From Gordius sp. MW1 (lineage: Eukaryota > Nematomorpha > Gordioida > Gordea > Gordiidae): 64,000 nt of DNA. The notes below the pieces were generated by a model, which made no database searches, was not told the origin of the DNA, and worked only from the letters and a program-made list of their open reading frames with translations. The stretch lies in NCBI GenBank assembly GCA_964036665.1, contig OZ038533.1:6656413-6720412 (forward strand), in the 5' to 3' direction. Below are positions 11,176 through 23,082 of the stretch, one piece after another. The number at the start of each line of letters is the position of its first letter. The first letter of the stretch is position 1. The translations under genes and the position numbers were made by a program.

Positions 11176-13970
11176 CAGAGCTGTTAAAGTTCATCTATGT
11201 TACGAACTAGTTCAAGTTCATAGTTCAATTTGAAAAAATCATTAGTTCAAGTTCATTTTTTTTTCAAAAGTAACTAGTTCAAGTTCATGTAGGAAAAAAT
11301 GTAACTAGTTCAAGTTAATAGTTCAATTTTACAAAAATAACTAGTTAAAGTTCAGTTCAAAGTTCAGTTCATTTTTTTAAATATGATAAACTTTTAATTT
11401 AGGCAATGATTCCTAAATTAAAATCAGTTTTTTTGAGAGCTATCCAAAATTTTAAATAAATTTCATAGTTTATTATATATTTGAAAATCTAATTTAAGGA
11501 AATATTCATATATAGCAAAATCATCAACTATACAATGTTTAAAATCTTTATTACAAACAATATACAATTATAATTTACAATAAAAATCATGTGAAAGTAG
11601 ATGTCCATTGGACTTTAATAAAATATTGTTCTCAAAATTATCGTTTAATAAACAAGTATGTTTATCTCCAAATATAAGCTTTCCCAGACTGAAAAGCCTT
11701 TCAACTGGAGCACTAGATGGGAGGCAAACATTAAATTTTATAAAAATTTGCTTTAGATTGGGAAATTCATCGAATACATCGAATGAGGTATTATTTAATT
11801 TAATATAGTCTTCAATTGTTTCTTTATTAGAATTCTCACGTATTATATCAAAAAAATCTAAACCATTCTGTGTATCATGCACCTCCATATTTTCAGTTGT
11901 TTGAGGCACTAGTAAATTTATTGCTTTTAAGATTCTGGACCTTTCCTCCACATTTTCTGGTGACCGGATCCAAGCCCAGTCTGTCTTAAAAATTGGATGC
12001 AGGACAGCTGCAATAATATTTTCCTCATCATAGAGATCAGGAAATCTTAAAACCATATGATTTATATATTAGAATCCATTTATATTTGATACCTGATGTT
12101 TATTCCTTTCAAAATAGCATCTTTTAATGGTTGAGCCCATTTTAAGTTTACCATATTCTGCAGACATAACTGAATCTGGCTTATGGTAGGTGTATAATAA
12201 GCCATATACATGTATGTTTGCCCCTGCAAAACTTCAAGGGCCTTAGCAAGTGGCTCCATTACCTTAAAAAAATTAAATAAATTTAAAATAATGACTCACT
12301 AAGTGATATTCCTGTAAAAAATTTGATTCTTCCAAAGAAAGCCTTTCAAGCCTCAATTCATCACAGAGAGTATGAAAATCACTAGGCTTATTTTGAATCA
12401 TTTTTATTATAACAGAGATGGAATCAAATGTTGAATTCCATCTAGTTACTACAGGGTAGGGTATATTACACCCAAAACGGTTACGTATGGTTTGTGCCGA
12501 TAATGTGGATCTGCTATTGAGGTTCCAAAGTGCCTGGCACTTACAGAATGAAGAATCATATAATTTAGTAAACGCATTATTGTTTTTCAAAAGCTTGTTA
12601 ACATCACTTGTAGCAATCAGATTTAGGGTGTGACAAGCACATCTCTTATGTTTGGGTAGATAATCATAATCATTTTGATTATGTCCCTCTAAACCAGCCC
12701 GATCAAGTATATCCTTAAAAGATACTACTTCCTCCTGCATCTCATCATTTTCATTAAAAATCCTATATAAAAGTTAGGAAAGAAGAATTATATAAATAGT
12801 ACCTGAATGCTTTAACGAAATTAGATCCGTTGTCAGTAATTGTACAGATATTTTTGTTTTGAATATGGTACTCTTTGTAAATTTGAGTAAGGGATTTGCA
12901 TATAACATCAAAAGAGTGCCTCCCCTCTAAACATTTGCAGGCTAGAACTGTATCCAATGAGCTGTTACCCCAATAAATGACCTAACAAAAAAAATAAATT
13001 GACAATTTTAGAGAAATTAATAAGTACTTATTAAATGCTGTCCAACAGTCTGCAGTTGTACATACATACTTGGGTGCCATTAACTTTGTTCTAACTGTAT
13101 CTTTCATCTTTGCAGCAAATTTCATCACCTTCCCTGTGAGTGTTTGCCTACAAATTGTTTTTGCTTTTGGATTAAAAGCCCTCAACAATTCATTGAAGTG
13201 CTCATCATCACATAGCGAAAATGGTTGATTACCATTGATTATATATTTGATAATGGCCATTGGGGAATTTTGGTTTAAAGGCCTGTCAATTAAGGTCTGT
13301 GTTAACTTTTTGTTAGCTTCACAACTTTTTCCAGCCTTATTCTTGACAGCCTTCTTAATCTCATAATGTTTTTGATAGTGAGACACCTAGATTTTATATT
13401 ATAAATTATAATACGTTATTCTTATTACCTTTATATGTCTCCATAAATTGGCTGTTGAGGTTCTTGAAGCCGCCACAACTTTAGTGCATAGTTTGCACTT
13501 AACTTTGAATGAATCTTTATCTGAAGATACATATTTGAAGTATTCTTCCATTGAAGGCCAAGGTAAAAAGGTAGAGCTGCCTCGTTCCTATTATCTACTT
13601 CAGAAATGGTATCCATCTCTCTTTTCTAAAAAATTTTGTGCTTTTAAAATCAAAAATTTGCGGTTACTGTGTGTCTGTATGATTACCGACAAGACCATGC
13701 ACGTCAAATTGTTGACGCATATACACTCGGCTTATAAATTTATTTTAAATAATATATTTGTGATGAACTAGTTCAATTACATTGTATAGTTCAAGTTCAG
13801 AATTAGAAAAAAAATAACTAGTTCAAGTTCAAGTTCAATCTTAAAAAAATGAACTAGTTCAAGTTCACAGTTCAAATTTTTGGGAAGGTAACTAGTTCAG
13901 TTCTAAGTTCAGAAAAAAATGAACTAGTTCTATGAACTAGTTCAAAATGAACTAGTTCTTAACAGCTCTG
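11176..13970 (-). mobile_element. hAT transposon with perfect 8 bp target duplication
   Basis: Terminal inverted repeats CAGAGCTGTTAA (left) and TTAACAGCTCTG (right) are flanked by identical 8 bp copies of ATAATAAA (11168-11175 and 13971-13978), the length typical of hAT insertions. Both subterminal regions (about 11200-11390 and 13765-13960) are dense in GAACTAGTTCAAGTTCA-type motifs in both orientations, plausibly transposase-binding sites. The minus strand carries a spliced transposase. The element landed in a tandem ATAATAAACATAAATAAAAGTTG repeat inside element A, so it is younger than A. Confidence 0.93.
11568..13551 (-). pseudogene. hAT transposase, six exons, one frameshift
   Basis: Exons (5' to 3'): 13429-13551, 13028-13386, 12803-12981, 12300-12762, 12093-12262, 11568-12045. 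Exon 1 is a BED zinc finger (CKLC and LWRHIK). Exon 2 ends in TTADCWTAF with the first catalytic Asp. Exon 3 carries the second (TDNGSNFVKAF). Exon 4 has CACHTLNLI and VVTRWNSTFDS. The last exon has LPSSAPVERLFSLG of the C-terminal dimerisation domain. Exon phases agree everywhere except exon 3: the frame entering it (SFIGVTAHW) does not match the frame leaving it (DTVLACKCLEGRHSF), and several residues normally present between these blocks are absent. A small deletion with frameshift therefore inactivates it. Otherwise well preserved, about 590 codons. Confidence 0.88.
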
Positions 13971-14089
13971 ATAATAAACATAGATAAAAGTTGTTTACTT
14001 TTAATGCTATGCAATTTAACTAGTTATATAATAAACATAAATAAAAGTTGTTTACTTTTAATTGCTATGCAATTTAACTAGTTTTGGGG

Positions 14090-15070
14090 TTAGAATCCCG
14101 GAGTTTTTTTGACTCTTATGATTGTTCTTGTTACTATCATTGATAATAAGAATTTTTGGCCGTCCGCTGGCTGCTGACCAATGAAAAAAATGACCATTGG
14201 CCAAAATGTGAATCGAAATTATTTTTTTCGTTTTTTTTGATTATTATGATTGTTCCTGTTTCTACCATTGCTATTATGACTTTTTGGCCGTCCGCTGGCT
14301 GCTGCCCAATGTTATATAATAAACATAAATAAAAGTTGTTTACTTCTAATTGCTATGCAATTTAACTAGTTTTTGGGTTATCCCGGAGTTTTTTTGACTC
14401 TTCTGATTGTTCTTGTTACTATCATTGATAATAAGACTTTTTGGCCGTCCGTTGGCTGCTGACCAATGAAAAAAATGACCAATGGCCAAAATGTGAATCG
14501 AAATTATTTTTTTCGTTTTTTTTGACTATTATGATTGTTCCTGTTACTACCATTGCTATTATGACTTTTTGGCCGTCCGCTGGCTCCTGACCGATGGAAA
14601 AAATGACCATTGGCCAAAATGTGAATCGAAATTATTTTTTTCGTTTTTTTTTGACTATTATGATTGTTCCTGTTACTACCATTGCTATTATGACTTTTTG
14701 GCCGTCCGCTGGCTGCTGACCAATGGAATTAAATGACCATTGGCCAAAATGTGATTCGAAAACTTTTTTTTCGTTTTTTTTGACTATTATGAATTTATAT
14801 CCACTTTTACCGTGTCCTGGCTGCTGACCAATGGAAAAAAATGACCATTGGCCAAAATGTGATTCGAAAATTTTTTTTTCGTTTTTTTTACTCTTATGAT
14901 TTATATCCACTTTTACCGTGTGCTGGCTGCTGACCAATGGAAAAAAATGACCATTGGCTAAAGTGAGCATCAAAATTTTTTTTCCGTTTTTTTTGGCTAT
15001 CATTGACTTATAGAGTATCTGTTGGTACTGACCAATAGAGAAAAAGTGACCATTGGCCAAATTTTTGATT
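14090..15070. repeat. Minisatellite of element A with CCAATGG/CCATTGG hairpins
   Basis: Roughly seven to eight units of about 100-150 bp. Each has TTTTTTTGACTATTATGA, an optional CCATTGCTATTATGAC stretch, TGGCCGTCCGCTGGCTGCTG, then CCAATGGAAAAAAATGACCATTGG (an inverted repeat around an A-rich loop), then CCAAAATGTGATTCGAAA. The 192- and 62-codon open frames in it are translated repeat, not genes. The same array occurs in element B at about 61620-62300. Confidence 0.85.
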
Positions 15071-15510
15071 TTTTTAATTAAAAATTGTTCAAATTCAACA
15101 AAAAATTTCTCCCAACAATTCTGCAAATTCTTAACATTGTGTTGTTTTATAATATAAAGTTTGTTAGCCCCATAATCACTAAAACTAATGTAATACGCAA
15201 CTAGAAGCAAACACTAAATCTAACCCTAACCCTTGCCTATATTACATTTTGCCTATATTACATTTTGCCTATAATGGAAAATTTGTATAAATAATTAATT
15301 AATCATTAGGCATTTAATACCCCCCTATAGGCATTCTCGCCCCTTCCCACCTTTCTCGCCCATAAATTGCATAGCAAATATGATACATTTATACGAAGTA
15401 CAGATGAGTCGTCCCCCCTTCCCTTCCCCTCTTCCCTTCCCTCCCCCTCTTCCCTTCCCTTCTCCCCCTTCCCACGAGGGCCGAAGGCCCAAGTTTTATA
15501 TATATAGATT

Positions 15511-16490
15511 TATCCAATAATATAATTTACACGGAAAAGCTTCTTTTATCATATGGAATAAAAAGCATATATGTAATTAATTGGGGAAGAGCATATTAAT
15601 ATTGTAGAATCTAATGTTTATATTCCTCTGGTTCATTCATATGGTAAAGGGTCTGACCTGATTTAATATGAAAGAAAATTTTTATGCAGCAATAAAACAT
15701 TTAAGCTTCATATACTATACGTCATATGACGTCATTATTAAGTGCTAAAACGTATAAAGCAACGTATAAAACAAAAAAATGTAGCAATAAAACATTTAAG
15801 CTTCATATACTATACGTGTCATTATTAAGTGCTAAAACGTATAAAACACCGTATATCTTTATTAAATATTACTCATGCATTTTCAAATTTCGCAACAATT
15901 ACATCATTTGATGTAATGCTATTCAATTTTTGTCTAATTCATCAATAATTATATACATTTGGCCACAATTGCTTAAGATATTAAGAGCAGCCAGCGTTTT
16001 TTGTGCCCCGAATGGTTGCCTCCAAAAGCAGTAGATTAAATCATGAGTCTAGTAGGAGTTTGTTATGCTAAAGCCCATATTTCACCTTTGAATTCTCAAG
16101 ATTTATAACAAACTATGCATTTGCTTTGCCATTATTACTTTTCACATTGTAAGGTTAGAGTTGGCAGGTGAACTCTAATTTTTTCTGTGCGATTTTGCAC
16201 TTTATTACAATTAGCATAAGCTTTATTAATAAAAAAATATTTTATGCTAATATATATTTTAAAAAATGAATATGAGGTCTTAAACTTTAATAGATGATGT
16301 TACGATTATCTAAACCTCATAATTCTTATTCCAGTAAAAATGCAACTTTTACTGGTGTTTTTAAAACTTATAATGTGTGCAACGAATAATGATAAAAAGT
16401 ATCCCTCCTAGCTTTCAGGTTTTTATGGCAATATAATAAACTGAAATAAGTTCCTTAGAACGAATTGATGGGGGTTATATCAGAAAGCTT
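15511..16490. other. Intergenic; one tandem duplication
   Basis: A segment of about 95-100 bp (GCAATAAAACATTTAAGCTT through GCTAAAACGTATAAA) is duplicated in tandem at about 15690-15852. Otherwise AT-rich with no supported gene. Confidence 0.5.
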
Positions 16491-16494
16491 AACT

Positions 16495-17065
16495 AAGTGT
16501 GTTAATAACAAGGGATGGGAGAAACAGCTTGTCAATTGTAGAATCTTTGGTGAATTACATTTAGCTGCGTATTGAAACTGCTTGGTCTTTAATCATCTTG
16601 ATTTTCAGGTCGAGGTACTTAAGTTTGAGGAAAAGGTTCCTAAGGAGAGTTTATCGATGATAGTTTAAATAGCCATACCGAAGAGGGCGGGGTCCAAGAA
16701 ATCGCCTTGTTAGATACCTTGAGATTACTCGATTATATGATTAACGAAGAGTTGGAATATGAGGTTACCTTAGCCATTAAACATGAAATGATGGAATTTA
16801 GGAAATCATGACGCCTTCATAAGCGAGTTTGACAATGAGGTCATTTCGATATGAAGACTCAAGAAAAGTTCGAGTAATATGGTACCTCCATTCACAGCAT
16901 AAACGAGTTGATTTGGAAGAGCAAAGCAGTTAAAAACTTGAAAATACCATCAGTCGAAGGATTGATCCAACAACAATGGGCTGAATTGAGCCATCTGGTT
17001 TTATAAAAAAGGATAAATATTGTCAGGGAAGGAATCGTCCCCTTATATTAAATATTCAATCGCTC
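16495..17065 (+). pseudogene. Decayed coding-like stretch, unrecognised
   Basis: GC content and frame openness rise here compared with the flanks. One plus frame reads NKGWEKQLVNCRIFGELHLA, a stop, then VEVLKFEEKVPKESL. A shifted frame continues DDSLNSHTEEGGVQEIALL, DTLRLLDYMINEELEYE and LAIKHEMMEFRKS to a stop at 16811. Farther on, INELIWKSKAVKNLKIPS leads to IQQQWAELSHLVL and a stop near 17004. Frame switches and in-frame stops suggest a broken gene or transposase fragment. I could not assign a family. The sequence lies between element A and the 3' end of the DDHD gene. Confidence 0.4.
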
Positions 17066-17445
17066 TTCATTTTACCTCAACCTTTTTGTTACTCTCTATT
17101 ATCCGACCTTAAAAAGTACTCTTGATCATATAAAATTGTAATAAACTTAGAGTTGAAATTTTTAATAACTTTATGATATATAAATTTATTATTAATTTAA
17201 AAGGTCGATTAACTAAATAAATAGATTGTAATCACGCGTCTACATTAGATATCTACCCATAATTGCTGTTTTAGCAAAATTATACAACAATTTGCTATTT
17301 CTTATTAAACCTACAATTTGATGTATTTTATACATTCATTTACATAAATTATATATTATATTGCAGCGATAAATACTATTTGTAAATGATAATAACGGTT
17401 GAATATTATTAGCGACTAAAATGGTGCAACAACATTTATGAGGTT

Positions 17446-20400
17446 TTAAATTTTTTTGTGAAACAAAGATGGCATAAACGATGTAAATTCCTCTAAAAGG
17501 GAAGAATGCATAGACCCCGTGATGCCTTGTAGCGCGTATAGTTGATTGAGTATCAATAACATTGTGTCTTCCGATTCCCTGAATAAATTTTACATATGAT
17601 AGTCCTTAAATTAGATTGACCCTACCTAATTCCTTATAAAGCATTATATTATTATAAATAATCTACCATTTTAAGCATCTACCATATTAAGCTACTTTTG
17701 TGGATAATGCATTCTAAATTAAAAAATGAAAAAACTTGTAACACCGTATATTTTTAAAAGATTACTCAGTAAAATAAAGAATTTTTAAAGGCATTTTAGG
17801 TAATAAAACATTTCTCGTTTGAAAAAATATGTCTGTTAATTCGTCAAAAAGTAACTACTGGGTAAAGGTGTGGAAGTAGGAATTTGTAAGATTTAGTCCT
17901 TATTATTTATACCTAAACTTTAACAGTTACATACTTACCCACCCTAAGTGTATGTGTTTACAGTTTTTATATCACAAAAGTTGTGACAAAGATAACACAA
18001 AATTATCCATTTAAGGATTAAAAATGCAATATAAAGATGAAGCAAATATTAAAAACATTTTATAAATAAATCCATTGTGAATAAGTTTAAAATAACCTCT
18101 CAATAATTTGGTTACGTTCAAGATGTGCATCATTTTATCCATGTTTTAAAAAGAATCTCTATGCAACGAAAAAACTAAATGTACATACCAATAACAGACG
18201 TGACTATGCAGGGCGAATATGTATTCGTTAAAGGCTTCTATCGGTTTTTCTTGGAGCATGTAATCGATGCGGTAACCTGAATTGAGTCTACCCATTGACA
18301 TATTGGTCGGTATTTGATCGGAAGACGGGGCTGTACTTTCGGTTATGGTGTCCAAATTTGAGGCTAGTGTTTTATATTGAATAACGTATATTATTTCATC
18401 CATAAATTCTATAATTTAGATATCATACTGGTCAAAATGTGAGTTTTTTGCCGTAATTGTTTTAATTACATATAACATGGCCGAAATTGGATTTTGTCTT
18501 AAACCTAAGGTGGATGCATTAGTAAATTTTTTAAATTTATTCAAATGCACAGCTACACTTGTTTTCCAATTTTTACACTCATTTTAAAAATTTAAATAGT
18601 AACCCCACTAGTATTAGAGCGCCTGTTAAGTATAAAACGGCAAGCGTAATTTTTGTATGATAAGCCTTTACAGTTAGTGAGAGGTGTTATTGTAAAAAAT
18701 ACCATTGCATAAGCTCTCCTTCCTATTATAACTAATTTCGCTTAAATAATCACAAATTCTTAATGAAAAGCGCCTTCAGCAATTATAAACACGTAAGTAA
18801 ATTCTAGGAACTGCTCTAAAACGTACCACATAGGGGGGTAGAGAAGGCAGAAAAGGTGATATTTTTGTTCATGCGCATCGCATTTTCAGACACGGTTTGT
18901 ATGTAGCGTTCAATGTTAGCGACTTCTTGCGAAGGATTGCCCCCATACAAACTGGTTGAGGATGGAAATTGTTTAAGCCCTTTAGCTTTGTCGTTGGAAT
19001 CTAGTTGTCCGGGACAATTAACATTGTCATCATTAGTCTGCCAATGTTCTTTGGGGCTATTGTTGGAACTTGGTTCGGACACTGATTCATATTGAGAGCC
19101 GGGAGATAAAGTTTCTGACACTTGCTTAACCAAGCGTGGACGAAGAATCTACATAAATTTTACATAAAAAAATTAATTTAATTTTCAAACTATAATGACG
19201 TTATATATGTGACGTGTGATAAGACTTATATTGATGTAATCATTAAATGCGTCGAAATTACATCTTACTATGCATATCGGGCAACTAGTTTCGTAACATG
19301 GGTGTAAGAGACATTATACAATTTATATGGCAGATAAAACAGAGGGATATTATAAATAGCAAAAATAAGTTTATATTACACAATTTATAACTTGGCTATT
19401 TTAATGTTGAAATAATAATTGAAATCATTTTAACATTATGAAAACATCTGAGCCAGGCAAAGACGAGTTCAAAGTAAAAATAAATCGAAATTATTGCAGA
19501 GACTGACCTCAGTACAAGTGTAGACTAAACAATAATATTATTTTGTAAAACTTAAACTTATCATTTTAACTAGCCTTACCCCTTTACTTCTATGAGGTAA
19601 ATCGTTCAAGAGTGATGTATCTGATATTTGGAGGGAAGGTCGAGATGTTTTAGCACTAAATTGATCCAAACTTTCGCTACTTCCCCCCGACTGCCACAAA
19701 TCACCTTTCAAGCCCTCCAATTTGGAAGAATATTGAATCGAGGCCGATCTTAACATGCGCGAGATGAGGGACGGTTTCGACAAGCCATTTTTGGGCTCGT
19801 TTTCAACGTTGGTCCCTAGTTGAGCCACAGACTTAGAGGCGTCAAGTCCACCCCTAAATATGACAGTAATAAAAATTGGTTTAAAAAATTATTTTAAGGT
19901 ATGCATTTTCTCAAATTTTTAAAGTGGGAGTTAATCTAAAAACAACAACACATTTATAATGCGCATAAAGAACAAAGATTTGTAATACTTTTATAAAAAA
20001 GATATTAAAAATGGTGATATCAACCATTAATTAATAAGATAAAAATGATTATAGTTTTTGGCTAATTGAATAATAATATTTAGAAATAGAAAGTGCATAG
20101 ACGAAACACTTACAATTATAATTTCACTTAAATAGATAAACATTTATACTTTATAGCAAATAAACCAATTAACAATAAGCAGCGATGTTAGCAGTTTAAA
20201 AACAATCTTGACCTAAGGTATGGATTTTGGCTGATGGCGGAGTCAGGTGTTTTGGCAAAGGATATGCCTTGTAAGGAATTCATGGTAGATTTGAAGGTTT
20301 GAAAAAGTCCTTGCCTCAGGTCAAAGCTCATTTTGTTCAAATTTTCTTGCAATTCTATCATCGAAAATAATAAAAAGAAATGTTGGTTATAAATAAAATA

Positions 20401-23082
20401 TCATCACCATTATTTTTTCTAAATTGTTGTATAAAATCTTAAATTTATTTATTATTATTTAATCAAGCATCTAAAGTCAAAATATAACTATATAAAATAT
20501 GACAAATATAAATATATCTCTGTTTTTAGTTAAAAAAAATAATTTTGCATAAAAATTACCAAATTTAAGAGAAACCACCATAAATAATAAATATTTATTT
20601 TGACACTTGTGATTCTATTAGTTAAATTATTATAGTTTGTCTTTAGCTGATTTTATAATAAATAATTAAAACGATTATTGCCAATGTAAAATAAACATAT
20701 GGGTATTTAACGTTCGAAAGTAAATCGTTAATTGTACAAGTCATGTCCACCCCAAACTTGTGATTTTACATAGTCTTTTGTTCATTATAAGTGTGCTTTA
20801 AAATTTAAATTACAAAAACATTTAAATTAACTTAATTATCTTAGTTTTTAGCTAGTAAATCGATTGAGGCTAATCCTAATACAATCAAATTTAACCAAAA
20901 AATAATATATAATATCTAATTTTTTATTATAAAAAGATTATACTATATACTTACAAACAATTAATAAATATTAAAGGTCTCGGAGAAACAAATACTTTAA
21001 AAATCTCCAACATCAATTATTTTGGCGGCAATTTTTCTTTTTACAATTCTTTAGTAAATTTTCCACTATATGCAAAGTTATTTACAAACAAAAAAACTCA
21101 TGCCAAATTCTTGCTAACTATATTTAACAAACAAAACGGTCATATTATTTATTTGGATTAATATACTAGAACTTCGGCAATCATATGGATGATAATTTTT
21201 TAGCTAACACAAATAATAATCAATATAAAAGTGTCGGTTAATATAAAATTATTCCTCCTGAGCAAACTTTATTTTACCTTTAAAGCGTAAAAATATAATG
21301 TTTTTAAGTTATTCCACAGTAAAATTTGAACGCAATTCTTAATATATTAATTGCGGGAAAATCTGATTCCACCGGATCAAAACTAAAAAAGACGTTGTGC
21401 ATTTTAGTCGACCTTTAATTTTAGTCGACTAAACATAGATAAACTATGAAAAACAGACCAATTTTTTTTTGGTTTTTTGTTGCTTAGTCGATTAAAACCA
21501 AATGAAACCCCGCCATTTTTACATCACAATGTGCATTATAAAAACGCAACCTAAATGTATCCGTTTCCTCCCCTTGTGATGGGCGATTTGAACGGGAGGC
21601 AGCTTGAGGCAAGGGTTGACTAGGGGCTCCAGTCTAAAAGCGACCGGGTCCAAGGGGTGAAATATGTTGAAGAAATGAGGGCACGTCGGTAGCATATAAT
21701 CATCTCCGATCAATTCGATACCGCGAATCGTTAGAAATAGACCTTGTCACATTATTATATTATATTAATAAAAATTTCGAGATATAAGGGCACAACCTAA
21801 GTGTATATTATGTAAATCCTAATAAAGGCTCGAGCCAAAAATAATATTAAAACTTTTAGCAATGTGCTCAGGGTAAAAACACTTGCTACTAAACAAAAGT
21901 ATAAAGATCTAGGAACAAAATATTATGCCCCATATGACGTGAGAATAAAACAACAGCTATAGTCCCTATTGTACCTAAAACATTAAGGATACCCAGTCTT
22001 TCATTATGTAAGGTGCAAACTAAATAGCTCTCGTTAAAAATTTCAGCACGCATTAACGATGTAAAAAGTCGTATATACCAAACGATTAAAAACGTAAAAT
22101 AGCGATTCTATATACAAGAGTCAATTGCATTTCTTAATGCGTTTTTACATCACCAAAATATAAAACCTCGTTGTCGTGATGGCCTTCCATGATTTAATGC
22201 AGTTCCCTTTATTACTTTGTGATAGTGTTGTAAAAAGGCTGGGGTTTGTTTAATCTACCTTTGGTTTTAGTCGATTAAACATAAACAGACCAAAAAACCT
22301 TTAATCTATCCACGTGACTAAAAAAACAAATTAATAATTCTTTGGTTTGTTTATGTTTATTGGACCAAAAACAAAGGTCGACCAAACAAAACTCAGCCTT
22401 GAATTTGTGCATCCCTTACTTATATATATACGAAAGGAAAAAGATGTTTTATGATAATGTGATAGTAATATGACCAAAGGAATTAAAGATTATAAGAAGT
22501 ATATGTTTGTATGATGACGATAATAATCTAATCAGAAGTATAACGTGGTCAATAACTAGATAGAACAAGAAAAAGGATAATTAAAATGAATCTTTATTAA
22601 CTAATAGGGCCAGGGAGGGTACATCTAACGAACAAAAGAATTTAATATAATAAAAACATCTAATTTTTACCAACTCGGCTTTTGCTTACAATATTAAAAT
22701 ATATAATCATAGCTTCAAAAAATATAATCTGTAGAAAATGATAGGCAAATAAAAGTTTTACCAAATTAAACTATTCTTCTTTCACGTATTCACATATACG
22801 ACACTTACCAAATAAGACACACCACTACCCCGTCTTAAGGTCTTACAAAAAAAAGGAAATCCGCACAAACTAAAACACCTATTAAGCGCAACGCACCTAT
22901 GGGGGAGCCCATGGCGAAAAAACAGGTCGGTTCGAATCGTAATTTTTGGTAGGAGACGTAAGGTTGCCCAGTACCAGCGGTACCAACGGTAAAACCAAAA
23001 GTTGAAGTCGGAGCTTCTTCTTGATTCGTCATTTCGTCCAATGTTACGAGGCTACGCCTACGGCTATAATCCGGTCTAGGGA
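17446..23082 (-). CDS. DDHD2: DDHD gene, DDHD-domain exons and C terminus
   Basis: Exon 22897-23082 ends [14 protein letters not shown]. 21551-21742 reads [15 protein letters not shown] and [20 protein letters not shown], with the first conserved Asp of DDHD. 20213-20354 has [14 protein letters not shown]. 19580-19853 and 18827-19148 encode a Ser/Asn-rich insert of about 200 residues. 18189-18363 has [20 protein letters not shown] and ALHSHVCYW, with the second Asp and the His. 17446-17578 finishes [16 protein letters not shown] and ends [10 protein letters not shown]. The exon at 18189 has two in-phase acceptors (18363 or 18408) that differ by 15 codons. Confidence 0.88.

Larger units (their letters stand above)
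10002..15510. mobile_element. Modular repeat element, copy A (HINE/DINE-1-like?), carrying a nested hAT
   Basis: Begins ACTAGCTGACCCGGCAATCG and ends with hairpin GGGCC-GAA-GGCCC (15478-15490) followed by a T/A tract and TATAGATT. Copy B (59341-63522) shares both ends. The interior holds repeated modules (a ...TTTTCGCGCGAATCGGGCCGG... block near 10220, 10595 and 10740), an AATTGCTATGCAATT palindrome series, a roughly 100-150 bp minisatellite and a C-rich tract (15405-15475). A 3' hairpin plus minisatellite core is the plan of Helentron-associated non-autonomous elements (HINE, DINE-1), and that is my preferred but unproven reading. No Rep/helicase coding sequence is present. The hAT at 11176-13970 splits it. 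Confidence 0.5.

Noticed and set aside
14632..15210. 192-codon minus-strand open frame
   Set aside because: It runs through the CCAATGG/CCATTGG minisatellite. The protein is a repeated string (NGHFFSIGQ type) created by the repeat period.
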